From positions 1,061,501-1,125,500 of the forward strand of contig NC_091673.1 of NCBI RefSeq assembly GCF_042453785.1: DNA of 64,000 bases. Reading direction: 5' to 3'. Below the pieces are notes generated by a model, which made no database searches, was not told the origin of the DNA, and worked only from the letters and a program-made list of their open reading frames with translations. Position numbers and translations under genes: made by a program. Below are positions 9,748-20,975 of this stretch, piece by piece. Numbering within the stretch: the first letter of the stretch is position 1; each line of letters starts with the position of its first letter. The DNA comes from Malus domestica (lineage: Eukaryota > Streptophyta > Magnoliopsida > Rosales > Rosaceae).

Positions 9748-12700
9748 ATGGCGTTGAGATCCAACGGTCGAAATCTGTCCTTCGAGATTCTGAGCAGAAA
9801 CAGTTCCCTCGACGACCAACATGATCACGCAATCTTCCACCGATCCAACTCAGATCCCGTTCAATCCGATCAAGCCACCAACTCCAAGTTCGCCCGGAGA
9901 AAACGCAAGAAGAAGAAGAAGACACCTGCCACCGCCCACGCCTCCATACCCGAAAGCCCCACTGCCATCTACGGCGTTGTTTCCAACTCCTTCGATGTCA
10001 TTTCCGAAACCACAAACAGAGAAACCGGTGATATTCACGGCAACGGATTGGAATTCAATTACAGCGTCCAGACCGTGCTGTTGCCCGTCACGACGGAGGT
10101 CGTCGATCCCGAGTTCCAGGGTTTGCACGGGACCGCCGAGTTGAGGCAGAGGACTGTCATTGGTAGCGGCGGGGGAGTTGTGGAAGAGACGGAAACGGCG
10201 TCGTCTCGCATTGAAAGCCAGGCCAAGGAGGAGAGTGCGGCGGAGGGGGGTTTGGCGAGTAAGCAGAGGAGCGAGCTCAGTGGGAACGTGATCCCGAAAT
10301 TGCAGACCGCTGAGTCATTGGATTGGAAGCGGCTCATGGCCGAAGATCCAAATCGTGGGGGTCCTTTTGCTTCTCTTGTGCAGTTTTTGTTTTCAATGGC
10401 TAAAATTTTGAATTTTTCTTCTTCTCTCAGATTTGTTTTCAGTGGACAAGTCGCCAGTGCAATACTTCATGGAAGAGATGTCGAATGGCAATGCGTTGCG
10501 GAGCACAACCACCCTTGGCAATGAGAAGGAACGAGAGAGAGTTTACGACACGATATTTCGCTTGCCATGGCGATGTGAATTGGTAATCTTTTAGCTGCAG
10601 CTATGATGTATTGTTCCTTGAGAAAATGTGTATAGAAGTAAAACTGTGTCTTAGCTGTGACCATTTTTGCTGCAGCTTATAGATGTTGGCTTTTTTGTGT
10701 GTTTTGATTCGTTTCTGTCACTGTTGACTATCATGCCAACAAGAATTTTGATGACTATTTGGAGGACCATACAGTCAAGGTTAGATTTTCTCTTCACTTG
10801 CCCCTTCTGGGTTTGTCTCCTAATTTCGTGAAGTTTGGTTCTTTCATTCATACCGGCTGAGTCATTCGGGTGCTTTGAAGTTTGTACCAGTGTAGTGTAA
10901 TTTCTGTTATCATGCTGCTTTTGTTTTTGTGTGAATTTTGTTAAATCGTAATGACTGCGAAGATATTTACAATGTCACCTAACCATACCTGCGGCAGGCA
11001 GTTTAAGAGGCCATCTGCAGCAGAGCTGTGTGATTTTGGTTGTTTTACTATAATGGCTTGCGGAGTCACTCTCTTGGAGCAAACAGGTGAGTAAGAAGAT
11101 GATGGAGTTATTCCTTCATATGGTAATGTCTTATTCAACCAGTTTGTGGATAATTTTATAGCCTGATGACTGGGTCCATTGATTAGAGCAAGAGTTGGAT
11201 GTAGTGTACTGATTGTACTATTTATTTGCTTCCGTCAGATATCAGCTTAATATACCACATGATCCGTGGTCAAGGAACAATCAAATTATATGTGGTGTAC
11301 AACGTGTTGGAGGTAATTATGTTATTGATCATATGATTTTAGTTTTGACACTTGTTGCATTTATGTTGTTCAATTTCCTCTTCAGAACATAAATGTAGTT
11401 CATCTTTCTGAAAGGCAAAAAGGCTGAGGCGAAACACAATATCACTGTAATATATATATATATATATCTTAGAACCATAGTTGTTGTCAGCAGTGTCTAA
11501 ATTGCTTTCTTTGTACTTTGCAGATATTTGATAAACTATGCCAAAGTTTTAACCCAGATGTATTGCAAACTCTATTTAACTCAGCAGATGGACTTGCAAG
11601 TTGTCCACCAGAAAACATGAGATTCTGGGTTTGGAGATTCATTTGCGACCAAGCTTTAGCTGTGGCTGCTACAAATATCCTTTGGAAAGATCATTTTCTT
11701 CAAAGATTTTTTCACCCCACTTTTCCTGCATAACTTACAGAGTTCCTTAACCATATGTACTTATTCATGCATTTATCTTATTAGCTCAGGCGATTACTTT
11801 GTCAACCTGCATAGTTGCTCACAATAATGCCTTGTGGGCTTTGCTGGTGTCCAATAATTTTTCTGAGATAAAAAGCAATGTGTTTAAGCGATATAGCAAG
11901 GACAACATTCATAGTCTGGTATACTTCGGTGAGTTGTCTTTCTGTTATTTTACGATCTATATGGATGACATTCCTGTTTTCTGTTGCATTTTTGCATTTT
12001 CAATAGTTTACGAAAACACAAACTTTTAGTCTTACCCGCTGAAAACGTTTTAAGTTGCCTGGCTGAAAATAAAATTACCACCTTCTCTGACACCACCTTC
12101 TCTGACATTGCTGTTTTTTGATGCATTCCTTCTAATACACTGATAGTATAGTAAGGCTGTTTAACATTTGCTACACCGTATCCATATTCAACTAACAAAA
12201 TATAGATCATATTGTGGGTATAAAAAATGCAACATTTTGGTTATATGTAGTCAATTTGTCACAGACCTATTCTATTGCATAGACTAGACAAAATCTTGGA
12301 AGCTTTTACCTCAGTTGCTTATGGTTTGTCGCACAGAACAAATAGGTCTGTTGCCGATATTGTGTGATGATTACAGAAAAAAGATGCAGGCATAAATCTT
12401 AATGTCATATTTGTTATCTAGTTTCTCTTGGGCTTAATCTTTTCATTTGATCTGAAATTTTGTTTTATTTTTGGTTTCTTGCAACCAGATTCAGTAGAGA
12501 GATTCCACATTTCAGCATTCGTCTTATTTGTTTTAGCTCAAAACATTCTTGAGGCTGAAGGTCCCTGGTTCGAAAGTTTCCTTTCTGTAAGTTGACCTTA
12601 ACATTTGACGAGAAACTGTTCTTTATAAAAGAAAAAGTTTTGTTGCACAGCAAACATTTTGATCACTGTTTTTACATCTGTTTACTGCAGAACGCTCTCA

Positions 12701-13462
12701 TAGTATACGTCTGTGAGATGATTATTGATATCGTAAAGCACTCATTCATTGCTAAGTTCAATGACATTAAGCCTATTGCTTACTCGGAGTTTCTTGAAGA
12801 CCTATGCAAGCAGGTATTCTTTTCTCCAAAGTTGCGGGTGACTTTTTTTCAAATGAGTGTAGGTCAGTTGTTATGGGATGTTAGTATATTTAGATGGTTA
12901 TATAGAAATCTGACCCTCTGTTTTCTTCTCGTCAGACTTTAAATATACAATCAGAGGGTTCAAAGAAAAATCTTACGTTCATTCCTCTGGCACCAGCTTG
13001 TGTGGTAAGCCACCCGTTATTACCTATCTTGACGTTGATTTTCACGGTTTAAAGTCATCCCCACTTTTTATGGTAGAGACAAGAAAAAATTCATGCGTAG
13101 AAAAGTTCGCTTATTGCCCGGCTACAAGAATTAGGGTTCTGATATGAGATTTGAGCTGTGTTGAAAATGGAATGTTCAATTTTGAATGCGAATAATGTTT
13201 ATCAATATCGATGATTATGAGATAATCCTGAACAGTGTTGTCATCTTTTTTGTAGGTCATCCGAGTGCTTACTCCCGTATATGCTGCTCACCTTCCTTAC
13301 AGTCCCCTTCCGTGGAAACTATTTTGGACTCTCGTCCTTTTCGCGATGACGTATGTGATGCTGACAAGCCTGAAGGTGTTGATAGGCATGGGCCTCCAGA
13401 AACATGCCAGTTGGTACGTCAATAGGTGCAAAAGGAGGAAACACCATCTTCATTATGATTGA
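9748..13462 (+). CDS. POD1: POLLEN DEFECTIVE IN GUIDANCE 1 / TAPT1 family membrane protein
   Basis: Eleven exons join in frame to 613 residues: 9748-10354, 10431-10582, 10676-10779, 10998-11086, 11239-11312, 11524-11674, 11761-11928, 12489-12586, 12691-12813, 12936-13004, 13256-13462. The product matches the TAPT1/DUF747 family. In Arabidopsis, POD1 is an ER-lumen-linked protein needed for pollen-tube guidance and embryo patterning, thought to act in folding of receptor kinases with calreticulin. The N-terminal 200 residues are disordered with a basic RRKRKKKKK stretch. Family blocks then follow, such as NEKERERVYDTIFRLPWRCE, IDVGFFVCFDSFLSLLTIMP, LIYHMIRGQGTIKLYVVYNV and a C-terminal RCKRRKHHLH. 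Several hydrophobic helices follow residue 250. The intron between exons 6 and 7 is of U12 AT-AC type; the others are GT-AG. The length fits the Arabidopsis protein (about 600). Confidence 0.95.
11675..11760 (+). other. U12-type AT-AC intron of POD1
   Basis: This 86-bp intron starts ATATCCTTT, an exact U12 5' splice-site consensus. It has TTCCTTAAC at 11743-11751, a perfect U12 branch site, ten bases or so before the terminal AC at 11760. There is no usable GT donor nearby. Removing exactly this segment joins ACA-A to TT-ATT and restores the conserved family sequence (A-T-I-I-H-A-F-I-L-L-A-Q). Confidence 0.9.
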
Positions 13463-15616
13463 TCGTAAAGAAGGGAAGTCATTTGCTTTTCACATATCAG
13501 TATTATTCTGTCAATTCCGCTCGAGGGACCCCAACGAACAAGTTGAAGATCGGGGTTCCTGTGGAATTCTGCGCATTAGACCATCCGAGGGCTGCAAACG
13601 AAGATGGGGTTCGGCTAGAACATCACGTAGCCTCTGTAGTCTAGTTATGCCTGGTTATTACCATCCAATTTTGTTACAAAACGAAGGTTTACCTGCTGCT
13701 TTGGGACGGGACTGTGTATAACAAAGGTAATTCGACAAGATTTCCAATTCTCTAATGTAAGAAGATGTCGTGAAACCAACAATAATCTCCGCTATTTCGG
13801 AACATTTCAATTCTTCTGTCAAGCATACTTTTATGGAGCATATCGAATTTTTGACCTATCATAATCGTAATCATTATTTTTGAAGACCTATGGACGGGCC
13901 TTACCATCACACTTACATCTTAACCAACCCTTGGAAAGATTATTATGTCCCGACACCGTACATGGTAGTACCGTAGGAGACTCGAGCGGGTGTGTAAAAA
14001 GTGAGGTTGGCTAGGACCAAATTCAAGAGTTACATTTTAAAAAATGAAGGTCGGACGGCTGGCGTGATTCAAATGTCTCGAACCAAATTTTCTTCAATCT
14101 TGGGCCTTTGTTAACATTTAGTTTTAGCCGAATATAGAAATTACTAAATATGAGTCTTAACGGTTCATGCAATTTTAATAAATTTAAGAATTTTCATATT
14201 TATGATTTGAGGATTGGACAGTTGACGTGATTTTAATAAATTTTCATCTTTATCCGTCTAAATATATTTCTTTTGTTAAGTGCGATATGATAGAGATGAA
14301 AAATTATTGGAGACGGATAACCGTGCCAAACTGAAAATCTATATGAATTTTGTGTATAATACTATAATGTAGGAGTAAATTTTGGAATTCTCTTAAAAGT
14401 TTAGTGAGGCTACGAAAGTCAATAACATTTTTTGTTCTTTTGACTTACTCTCTTAAAACATCTGACTAGAAAGAAATATATATTTGACCAAAAAAAAAGG
14501 CTTTCCCACTATTACAGTCCTTCATTGTTATCAGATTAAATAAATTAAACATAAACATATGATAAAAATAAATGTGTGAAAGATAAAAAAAAAGTGTGCA
14601 TTTATTATTATTTTTAAATGTAAAATAATTGAATACATTTAATTTCGTAACAATTTCCATTTGGGTTTTACCGGATTGAAAGGTTTATCTAGAGACCCGC
14701 TTCTTTCCAAAATGAAAAATTGTAACGATTTCCATTCGCGTTAACAAAACGTGGCAGTATTTGGCTTTATTAATATGATAATGTTATCCACTCACTCATT
14801 TTTACCTTCCATATATTTTTATTAATTTTTTGTCATTGATCTTTTTCAATTTATTCGACTTGGCGGCCGAAAATTAAGAGAGATATATGAGAAGTAAAAA
14901 TGAAAACTATTCTTATAAAATTAAAACAAAATTAATGCTTCATGAAAAAATTAGAAAAAGATAAATAATAATTTAAAACTTGGCTGATTCCAGTTCCTCC
15001 CACTTCAAAATTTTAATTTAATTAACTGATTTTATCATACATTGTAGTTGTAGCAAATAAGACTAGAGTCCAAGTCAGAGAAGCAGCAAAAAGCTCAAAC
15101 AGTTATTATTAATAATAATAAAAAAACAAATGGAAAATAAAAAGGGACAAAACGGCTCCGAAAATCTCGCTTATTTCGGCGGGAAAGGACGTAAAGCTTC
15201 TTAGGGATCACTAGGGTTTTGCGTAACATGGCCCCCATACGAAAATCCCACTGACCTAATTATTTTATTAATCAATTACGTGCAATAATTAATAATAATT
15301 TCTCAAAACTACAACCGTCGGATTCCGTTTAAGTTTGATCCGACGGAAATAATGCATTTAGCTTCCCGCCGAGTGTTTTATTTTTTATTTTCTATTTTCT
15401 CAATAATTAAGTGGAAAATTGGACACAGCTCTTTGCCTGCCTGCTTGATAAAAAGAGTTCCCATTTTTTCTTCCTCTCTCACTTGCTTACAACCCTTGTG
15501 GAGGTGGACCTTTTTGAATTTTTTGCAAAATTTTCATGTTTTTCTTACTCAAATTTTCAAGTGTCGACTCCTGCAGTAACAGAAAATTCAATTTCAGTCC
15601 ATAACTAATCGAAGAA
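13463..15616. other. POD1 3' region and PLATZ promoter
   Basis: The first 300 bases or so are POD1 3' untranslated sequence. The rest is AT-rich, with a short partial duplication (gcaattttaataaattt at about 14170 and a similar word at 14228). The final 250 bases hold the PLATZ 5' leader with pyrimidine-rich stretches (cttcctctctcacttgc at about 15470). No other gene is visible. Confidence 0.55.
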
Positions 15617-17049
15617 ATGGTAAGAATTTGAGTTCTTTTAATGTCTTTTTCTATGATCATTGTTATTTTCAAATTGATTGTATCAAGTTATTGGATTCCA
15701 ATCAGTATACATAAATTTCACCATATGGGTTAGTGTAAATTGATCAAATTTATGATCTTTGGTTGTGGGTTTTGCGAATTTGTGAAATTTGATTGAATGG
15801 TTTTTGAGTTCGAAGGCTAATCAATCAAGTTTTGATCAAATTTATGAATTTTGGTTGTGTGTTTTGTGAATTGGATTGAATAATTTTTTAGTCTTGAATG
15901 GTGATGAAGTTTTGATGAATTTGTGTTTGCTACATGCTTTGTTGAAAGGTTTGTTCTTTATTTCTGGAAGTTGGATGGGATTGTTTTGTAGGTAGGCTGC
16001 AAGGTTTGCATAAAGAAAAATAGAAGAGATCATTGGCTTAACACCCTTTTGCTTAGCAAATTCTTCGGTTCCTGCGGTGTTCATCAACACCTTCGGAAAA
16101 ACGAGAAGAATGTGTTCTGCATAGACTGCAGCCTCCACCTCTGCAGGCATTGCATGACATCTCATTGCCTTCACAAAAAGCTTCAGATCTGCAAATACGT
16201 TTATCATGATGTCATTCGCCTTCAAGAAATTCAGAAGCATCTTGACTGCTCCAAAATTCAGGTTTGCTTCCCCACTCTCTTTCTTCAATTATACAACTCT
16301 TAGCAATAATATGTGATTTTCATGTGTACTTTCATTGTTGTTCGAAGCTCCGTGCTTTTTCGATCATAACATCAGTCGCAGATTTGGTTATTTATTGTTG
16401 ACAAGTTCATAACATACACCCTAGCATTGGGCTTTTTCTTTGGCATGTTTTTGGTTACCTATGAAATTACATGTTACAGTTGAGTTGAATGTTTATCATC
16501 TGAAACAGTGATAGCCTGATTCTTAACAGACATATAAAATCAATGGCGAGAAAGCTGTGCATCTAAATCCTCGTCCTCAATCCAAAGACGCGAAACCATC
16601 AACAAAAGCAAAGTTTGGTGCTTCCTGTGAAGCTTGTGGGAGATATCTACAGGACATGCCAAATCGCTACTGCTCCATCGCATGCAAGGTAATTGTTGTT
16701 GCTTGTCAGTTCCAAATTTTCGACTCCTTTTTGATATTTCGCACTCCGATCGCCTGTAAGGGATCACGAAACATTTGCTTGCTATTCAAATTTTCAGGTA
16801 TCGATAGTTTCAGTGAAGCCGAAAGACCACCAAAGTCACAAATTCATCACCGTTGCAATGCGCGAATACGCTGAATTTTCGCCAAAAGGTAACTACAATT
16901 CGGAAACAAATATGAGTGAAATGGAATCATCGTCTATCTCGTTAGCCGAGTCATCTGAGGAGATGAATGCTTGGGTGTGTCCAGCATTGAAGCCGAGGAG
17001 GCTTTTGCACAAGAGGAAAGGCATTCCTCGCAGAGCTCCTCTATGCTGA
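15617..17049 (+). CDS. PLATZ-family zinc-binding transcription factor
   Basis: Four coding exons: 15617-15619 (only the ATG), 15992-16261, 16530-16688, 16798-17049. They give 227 residues. The plant-specific PLATZ domain is complete. A first metal cluster starts with CKVC, then CGVHQHLRKNEKNVFCIDC, LCRHC, and HCLHKKLQICKYVYHDVIRL. A second cluster runs CEACGRYL...RYCSIACK. The protein ends in the conserved basic tail LHKRKGIPRRAPLC. PLATZ proteins bind A/T-rich DNA and repress transcription; members act in seed and stress programmes. The ATG-only first coding exon is typical of this family. An alternative acceptor three bases later would remove one valine. Confidence 0.93.
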
Positions 17050-17644
17050 TGCCTAAACAGGATCAAAGATATTTTTGCTCTTTTTTCCTTTCCTAAGGAT
17101 TCGAATGTGAAAAATGAAGTGTCGTCTTGACTACCTGCTTCTTTTTAATTTTTTCTTCTAAATTTTTCGTTATATCTAAAGCATTAATAAAACCATAAAA
17201 CCACAGCCGGTATTTTCTAATGTAAGTTTTTGAATTTGTACAGCATAAAGAGGTGATATATCTTGAGAGATTTGTTGGGATTTACTATACTTTTCATATT
17301 TCTTAAGACAAGATTAGAACTTGTAAATGTTGATGGGAATGTACTTGCTTTACTGTTTTCTTTTTTCTATTTTGTTGGCAATGGCAACCAAAACTAGAGA
17401 ATTTACATGAAACGGGAATACCAAGTTAGCAGTGTATTAACTAATCACATGATATGTGAAAAAAATTTAAAACACGTAACGGCGTGTTATTGGTTCAAAA
17501 TGTCACGCCACCGTGTAAATAAGTCGTTTTCAAATTGATAGGTTTGTGATGGATTCATGTGCATTATGGCAACAATGTTTAGTTTATGTTGTTATGGATT
17601 GTGGCAGACAGAAAGAGTTGCAATAGAAATGGTTTTTGGAGCTG

Positions 17645-17678
<34 letters not shown>

Positions 17679-18347
17679 TATTGCAATTGTATGCATGTTG
17701 CACATGGATGATGGATCACCAACTTTTTCTTATGTTTTGTTTGCTTGGCAACTGCCACCCTTGTTGGATAAAAGTAGAATCAATCACATGAGTATATGTT
17801 TATGCGGCTTGCTGATGTGAAAAGCAGTTTTGTAAGTTTGCTTTTGTTGAAAAGCGCTTTTGGATTTTAGCTTCCACATCAGATATGAAAATGGTTTGTA
17901 CAAGCGACATGATTATTTTGATTCACACTAGAGGAAGGATATGAATTTAAACTGGAGACGTCGAGGATTAAAAAGAAAGTCCCTAAACTCAAGGAAAATT
18001 CTGTCAGATTGGAACGACTTTTACACTAAATAAAATTAACGATAAGTTATATACAACCGTAATTTAATAATTTTGAAATAAAAAATTATCCTAAAACTCT
18101 CACAAATTAAACGCGTAGAATAAAAGAAAAGGAGTTGGCGTCGCCGAATTGGAGCTCCAACTGAAAACGAGTTGGCAACTCACCGCCCAAAATCAACAAC
18201 CAACAGCGATTCCGAGCTTGCCGCTGTTAACAAAAAAAGAAATTAACCAAAAATTTATATATATATATAAAAATTAAGAGAAAAAAGGAACGAAAATACT
18301 ACAACAAAGGGACGTCCTGCATTTGCTCTCAAACAAAATCTACCCAA
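17050..18347. other. PLATZ 3' region and BPA1-like promoter
   Basis: Holds the PLATZ 3' untranslated region (to about 17.25 kb), a (TA)n microsatellite at about 17647-17677 and AT-rich spacer. The word aaaagcgcttttggattttag near 17855 belongs to a small dispersed repeat that recurs at about 18.65-18.79 kb in the next gene's intron. No coding sequence is supported. Confidence 0.5.
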
Positions 18348-20272
18348 ATGTCGGTGAGTTTTTTTTTTCCCTAATAAATCTTCAATTTTGAGTTAATTTC
18401 TTTAATTTTTAGATTGCCCTTAATGCTTTCTGTATTTTCAGTTTCCTCTAAAATTATTGCGTTGAGAGTTTTCTGTGCAGACTCCGGCGGAACCTGCAAA
18501 TGAGGGGATTGAAGCACTTCCCCAGTCAACAGCTCCCACACCAATCTCCACAACCAAACCTTCAGACGTGAGAAGATACTACTTCTTCGGTATTAGCATT
18601 TGTCGCGAAATCCGTGGCTATTACCCGTGAGCTCGTTTGAAGTCCTTTTAAAATGACTAAAAACGATTTGATGAAAATGTTTTTGGAACCAATCCTCCTC
18701 AGTAAAAATGCAAGTGTTTTTAGAATCTAAAAACACTTCCGCCAAAAGCGCTTTTAGTCATTTCAAAAGCAAATTTCCAAACAAGCTCCAATTTTGTAAC
18801 CAAAAAACGGATGTGTTTCTCTTGTGGAGCCGATTTCAATTCCTGCTCCATGCTCCATACAGTTTAGATTGGTTTGAAGTAAAATATCGCTGCGTTAAAC
18901 AACGTAGAATATTGCTTGTAGTGCATTGTTTTTGGACTGATTGAATGTGCATTTCATATGCAGATAAAAACAGTACAAGTTAGCAACATCTCGCAAGCCA
19001 TTACTGACAGGGATATCAAGGAGTTCTGTTCATTTTCTGGAGACATTCAATATGTTGAAATGCAACGGTACACATTTTTTACTTATATCAGTTACAGTTA
19101 TAGGACATTCGCGATTCTGAAAATTTCGGTGTTACATTTTTGCAGGGAAACGGAAAATACACAGCTCGCCTACGTTACCTTCAAGGAATCGCAAGGGGCA
19201 GATACAGCAGTTCTTCTGTCGGTACGTTCACTGCCAATCCAAGATTGTTAACCGCATCGAGCTGATTTGGGTTCATGCGTTGCTTGTTCGCGTATATGTT
19301 AGCCGAGCCTAATGCAGAAGGCATTTTTCACTACCAAGTGTGTTGTTTTTCTTTTAATTCAGGGAGCCACCGTAGCTGATCTTGCTGTCACCATTAGACC
19401 CGCCAAGGATTACAAGCTGCCTCCTGAAGCTATTCCGCTCCCATCAAGCCCGGTAAATACTATGGCTTGCATCCATTTATGTGTTATATATCTTTCAACC
19501 ATTTAATCTTGCGGAGCGTAAATTTGGAGGTAAAATTTTCAGTCCTGTTCTGTTTCGAGAGTAGAACATAAAAATTGGAGGCCGTATGAAGATTTGATCA
19601 TTACTTGATAGTCTTATGTGCCTAAAACTTCTTGTGTGCGCGCGCTTCAAATGAGTGGCGTTTCTTACTGTAACGTATTCACCTTTGAAGGAGAAGAAGC
19701 CGGTTGCTGCTAGTTCTGCTGTAAAGAAGGCAGAAGATGTGGCCAGCGCTATGCTCGCCAAGGGATACATCTTAGGAAAGGATGCCATTAACAAGGCGAA
19801 AGAGTTTGATGAGAGGCATAAGTTGACGTCAAATGCCTCTGCCACAGTTGTTTCGATTAACCAGAAGATGGGGCTGACGGAGAAGCTAAGTGCCGGAACA
19901 GCTGTTGTAAGCGAAAAGGTGAAAGAAATGGATCAAAGGTTCATGGTATCTGAAAAGACAAAGTCCGCCTTTGCTGTTGCTGAGCAGAAGGCAAGCAGCG
20001 CCGGATCTGCTATCATGAGCAACCCTTATGTGTTGACCGGGGCTTCTTGGGTTTCAAACGCACTCAGCGCAGTTGCAAAGGTGGCTGATGATGTGGGCAT
20101 GATGACCAACGAGAAGGTGGAGAGGGCCGAGGAGGAAAAAAAGGAGATCATGGACAGGCAGAGGACAGAGGTCATCACTGACTTTGCCCAGACCCAACTC
20201 GATAAGTCTTCTGGTCCCAAGCCTCCTCTTCCGGTCAGTTCTCCCGATGACATGAAGGCTGGAGTTAAATGA
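18348..20272 (+). CDS. BPA1-like RRM protein (binding partner of ACD11 family)
   Basis: Six coding exons (18348-18353, 18481-18567, 18964-19067, 19146-19221, 19363-19452, 19691-20272) join in frame to 314 residues. Residues 32-105 or so form one RRM with RNP2-like TVQVSNIS and a degenerate RNP1 around LAYVTFKES. The C-terminal two thirds is a helical Ala/Lys-rich region (VKKAEDVASAMLAKGYILGK, then repeated KMGLTEKLSAGT-like helices) typical of the BPA1 group. In Arabidopsis, BPA1 and its relatives bind the sphingolipid-transfer protein ACD11 and restrain immune cell death. The first exon codes only Met-Ser. The last acceptor follows an AAG and is weak, but the frame supports it. This is one of several paralogues, so I give no symbol. 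Confidence 0.88.
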
Positions 20273-20975
20273 CCGGTGTGTACAGATATGAAGTATTTTT
20301 CGGTTTTCCCTGTATCTATGGTTTCATACAAGGATTCTGTTGTAAAGTAAAAAAAACCTTGTTCAGTAGGGAATGTAGTAGTCGTTGATATGATAAATCT
20401 GCAAAGTTCCACGTAAGAGTTTTAAGTGAATTCAGGAAGGCAGAAAGTTTAAGCATCTGGTGTCATGAAATCGAAGAAAGCCAGGCCAGTATTTTGGAAA
20501 TGCCGATCAACCCGACCATATAAACCTTCAAACTTTACGCAGATATTCAAGCATTAGAGCTAGAGGTATCAATAATTCAATCCTTAGCAGAGCATCCACT
20601 AGATTTATGTATGCTAGAAAACCTCATACATTTTCTCTAGACAATAACAAAAAGTTGAGAACCCAAGCATGAAAAGCAGTTTCGTTTTCCCGAATATTTT
20701 CATGGTGAGTAATGACAAGCTTTTCAAGCAGAAGTTCTTACAGTTTACGTGTGATCCTTCGCAACCATTTAGAAGGTACAATTTCTGTTATTTTTATGGA
20801 GTGATTACAAGTTACCACAGTGTCGTGTTGATTGACAAAAGAATCAGATTCGTTTTACCTCTTGATCAGGCTTTAGAAGGCTCAGCTCGATCTACCTTCC
20901 GTCTATGTCTTTGGATGAGTAGGAAATCAGAAACATAATGGTGATGTACATGTTCCTTTACCTGCTAGGATGCTC
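20273..20975. other. Convergent 3' flanks of BPA1-like and SDS
   Basis: Short spacer between two convergent genes, made of their 3' untranslated regions. No other gene or repeat is recognised. Confidence 0.55.

Noticed and set aside
9748-10524. 258-codon single frame as a stand-alone gene
   Set aside because: It reads through the first POD1 intron; splicing at 10354/10431 restores the family sequence.
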